Positions 33,665-35,649 of a DNA stretch of 35,649 bases are shown here, in pieces. Each line of letters begins with the position of its first letter. Positions within the stretch are counted from its first letter, which is position 1. Under the pieces are notes generated by a model. The model ran no database searches and was not told where the DNA came from. It saw nothing but the letters and a program-made list of their open reading frames with translations. The translations under genes were made by a program, and so were the position numbers. The stretch is from Geobacillus icigianus (lineage in GTDB: Bacteria > Bacillota > Bacilli > Bacillales > Anoxybacillaceae), in assembly GCF_000750005.1 (NCBI RefSeq), contig NZ_JPYA01000008.1, positions 1 through 35,649 of the forward strand. Direction: 5' to 3'.

Positions 33665-34471
33665 TTACTGCTCTGCTAGCGCATTGACTAGCTTAGGCTC
33701 CACATGTCCTAACTTTCCATCTAAATAATGATCAACGATGTCGTTATGAAAAGTCTGGTAAATCAGCCTTAAATGTTGTGGTGTCCAATCAGTTGCTACA
33801 AATAATTTTCCGTTGGATTTTTGCGGCACGTAGTTAGGTACCTTGCCACTTTGAAGCCTTTTTAATATTTCAACAAGGTCAGCCGCCACCTTTTTCACCG
33901 CTTTGCATGCTACATCATGAATACCATCTCCATACTCGAGTTTAGGTACCGAGTGGTGAACAATATCTCCCCCATCCAGTTTAGACGTTAAACGATGGAT
34001 CGTCATTCCCGCCCAGTTTGGCCTTAACATGTAAAACGGCCAAAATAGCGTTATATTTCCACGATACCAAGGGGAAAGCCCGCCGTGTATATTCCATGCA
34101 TAATCAGGCAACCTGTCAATTACATGGTCATCAATTTTATGTACGCCATACGTCAGTACAACATCGGGTTGTTGTTCTTGTAACCATTGAAGCATCTTTT
34201 CACCATTCAACTCAGATTGATGAATGACCAATGTAGGAATATCACCCAAAACTTTTTTGTGTTCACCAAAAAAAGCGTACTCTGCCTCTTCCCGTTCACG
34301 AAAATGACGAATAAAGTTTTCGCGATCAATCGGTTCCAACCCTTCTGGAGGGGCAGGTACAAAAGCCTCTCTCTCTTCAATCATGTGGCCATGTAGCAAC
34401 CCATTTTCTAACAACGTATTAGCAACATAGTAATGACGAGGATGAGAACCCGACAAAAGCACTATTTTCAT
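33665..34471 (-). CDS. Formyltransferase-family protein
   Basis: 268 residues with the methionyl-tRNA/sugar formyltransferase N-terminal fold. The active-site motif is NIHGGLSPWYRG (about 127-138; catalytic N and H) with the D in LDGGDIV (about 165), the usual N-H-D triad. There is no C-terminal tRNA-binding domain, so a tRNA role is unlikely; transfer from N10-formyl-tetrahydrofolate to an amino sugar is plausible. The gene overlaps the upstream DUF4910-type gene by 4 nt. AT-rich compared with the left part of the window. Neighbouring flagellar genes suggest filament or surface glycan modification. Confidence 0.8.
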   Translation of the reverse strand: MKIVLLSGSHPRHYYVANTLLENGLLHGHMIEEREAFVPAPPEGLEPIDRENFIRHFREREEAEYAFFGEHKKVLGDIPTLVIHQSELNGEKMLQWLQEQQPDVVLTYGVHKIDDHVIDRLPDYAWNIHGGLSPWYRGNITLFWPFYMLRPNWAGMTIHRLTSKLDGGDIVHHSVPKLEYGDGIHDVACKAVKKVAADLVEILKRLQSGKVPNYVPQKSNGKLFVATDWTPQHLRLIYQTFHNDIVDHYLDGKLGHVEPKLVNALAEQ

Positions 34472-35649
34472 ACAGATAAACTCCTTTTTTCGTAATATGG
34501 ACCTTCTAACAATCCTTTCCTTTTTAGTAACTGAATCATATCTACAAAATCATGGAAACAGTAACCTGAGATTTCGGCAATATCCAATAAAGAATGCTCA
34601 CCATCAGAATAATTGAGCAAAGTCAGTATAACATTTAATTGTTTTCGTTGGTCCCTTTTAAAATTAGTAGACGCATCTCGATTTAAAGGGGTGTTCATAT
34701 CAGGATATAGGCCATGTTTATCCAATTTTACTTCCCCAAACGGATTCACATTCACATAGTAGCCATTCCATTCTTGGATTTTTAAGATTCGTTCAATCTC
34801 ATCAATGCTGTCTACTATTTTTTCAATCGTCATGACCTCTTTTGTATCCAACGAATTATGGTAGCCATCATATTGTCCATAAACCATCCTAGCAAATTGT
34901 CCAATCGGCAAATTAAACCCAGGAGAACAATATTGCCTTTCGTCCGATCCGTTAATTGGTGTAAACGGTCGTACAACAATATCCATTTCTCCTGTTGACA
35001 TCAAGTAGTCTACAATTTTATTAATTGGAGCATTTTTGTTTCTTGATCTTTTAAAACTTAAAGGATAATTTTTTCCACCCAAACATGTTAAAACAAAGCC
35101 TGAATAAACATGTTTACGTAAATGTTCTCCAAAGCGATGTAAATATGCAATTGATCCAATTGTTTCAGGGACAAATACAAAGCGATAAGTAAAGTTTCTT
35201 TCTTTCCATTTTTTTAACCGGTTGTACAAGAAAGCAGCTACTAATGGTCCGCTTAATTCATTATTCGCCATTGATGGATGACAAATATAGGTACTAATTA
35301 AAATCTCCTTATCCGATTTCCCCGGCAAAATGGCATGTGCATAATTTAACTCACCATTTTTCAGTTCACTATCTATAAATACATGATAAATGCCTTGCTT
35401 TAAACTTTTGAATTGATTGTAGGACATACAAAATCCCCAGCGCTCTTTATAATACGATGTCACATACGGAATTGCTTCTGGTAAATGAGGAATAGTGTGA
35501 ATAAATGGTTTTAATTCTTCTAAGGACATTTTTTTATTAACAGGAATACTATAATTCAAAACGTGTAGATTATGATTTTTCATATTTACAATTTCATTAC
35601 CTTCTTCATCTTTAATCCATGCTTCCCTAATCACCCATTCCTTAGGTAT
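34468..35649 (-). CDS. DUF4910-type aminopeptidase-like protein, 5' end beyond window
   Basis: At least 393 residues are visible; the frame continues upstream through the window edge (IPKEW before the GTG at 35634), and the family normally has about 40 or more residues before this, so the GTG is not the start. Motifs: ICHPSMANNELSGPLVA near the middle, PETIGSIAYL, GSDERQY and YHNSLDT, placed like metal ligands of M28-type peptidases, although the usual N-D after CHPS is N-E. A C-terminal winged-helix-like part follows. Members occur in polysaccharide and flagellar glycosylation clusters; the reaction is not established. Clearly AT-rich. Confidence 0.75.
   Translation of the reverse strand: MPKEWVIREAWIKDEEGNEIVNMKNHNLHVLNYSIPVNKKMSLEELKPFIHTIPHLPEAIPYVTSYYKERWGFCMSYNQFKSLKQGIYHVFIDSELKNGELNYAHAILPGKSDKEILISTYICHPSMANNELSGPLVAAFLYNRLKKWKERNFTYRFVFVPETIGSIAYLHRFGEHLRKHVYSGFVLTCLGGKNYPLSFKRSRNKNAPINKIVDYLMSTGEMDIVVRPFTPINGSDERQYCSPGFNLPIGQFARMVYGQYDGYHNSLDTKEVMTIEKIVDSIDEIERILKIQEWNGYYVNVNPFGEVKLDKHGLYPDMNTPLNRDASTNFKRDQRKQLNVILTLLNYSDGEHSLLDIAEISGYCFHDFVDMIQLLKRKGLLEGPYYEKRSLSV

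Overview
The window looks like a piece of chromosome from a thermophilic Bacillaceae, most likely Geobacillus or a close relative. This is inferred from three things: a GC-rich sequence; UvrA and UvrB proteins that, from memory, are very close to the Geobacillus stearothermophilus/caldotenax proteins; and a gene order closely following Bacillus subtilis around hprK-uvrAB-minJ-ctpB-ftsEX-prfB-secA-fliD. No database search was run. Nearly all genes are on the minus strand; only racA, a two-gene ykoST-like unit and a flagellin-like gene are on the plus strand.

Region by region. (1) 155-4300: the hprK-lgt-yvoD-ppaX-yvoF operon (HPr kinase, prolipoprotein diacylglyceryl transferase, membrane protein, pyrophosphatase, acyltransferase), with 4-nt overlaps and a terminator on the last stop codon. 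(2) 4319-5240: two small membrane proteins (YvlD-like, DUF4870-like). (3) 5351-10293: uvrB-uvrA with a LexA-type box upstream and a terminator enclosing the uvrA stop codon. (4) 10828-13016: csbA and minJ on the minus strand, with racA divergent; division and chromosome-anchoring genes. (5) 13017-17153: a gene-poor, relic-rich zone around the ykoS/ykoT-like pair. It holds a possible MITE-like repeat set and, at 16804-17116, what looks like the 3' end of a decayed IS200/IS605 tnpB with its omega-RNA scaffold. (6) 17128-22163: ctpB, a broken pirin gene, and ftsE-ftsX-M23 murein hydrolase. (7) 22589-25749: cccB, a YitT-family gene, a toxin-antitoxin cassette, and prfB with the programmed +1 frameshift. 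(8) 25804-29632: secA, a heptad-repeat coiled-coil gene and hpf. (9) 29802-33524: flaG-fliD-fliS-fliT, divergent from a flagellin-like gene, with two SigD-type promoters sharing one -35 element. (10) 33665-35649: visibly AT-rich genes (formyltransferase, DUF4910-type protein cut by the window edge), probably a surface-sugar or flagellin-glycosylation island.

The most interesting observations are: the toxin-antitoxin cassette bracketed by two perfect 26-bp copies of the prfB terminator; an apparently orphan TnpB-type omega-RNA with pseudoknot potential; the back-to-back SigD promoters; and the divergent flagellin beside an AT-rich modification island.
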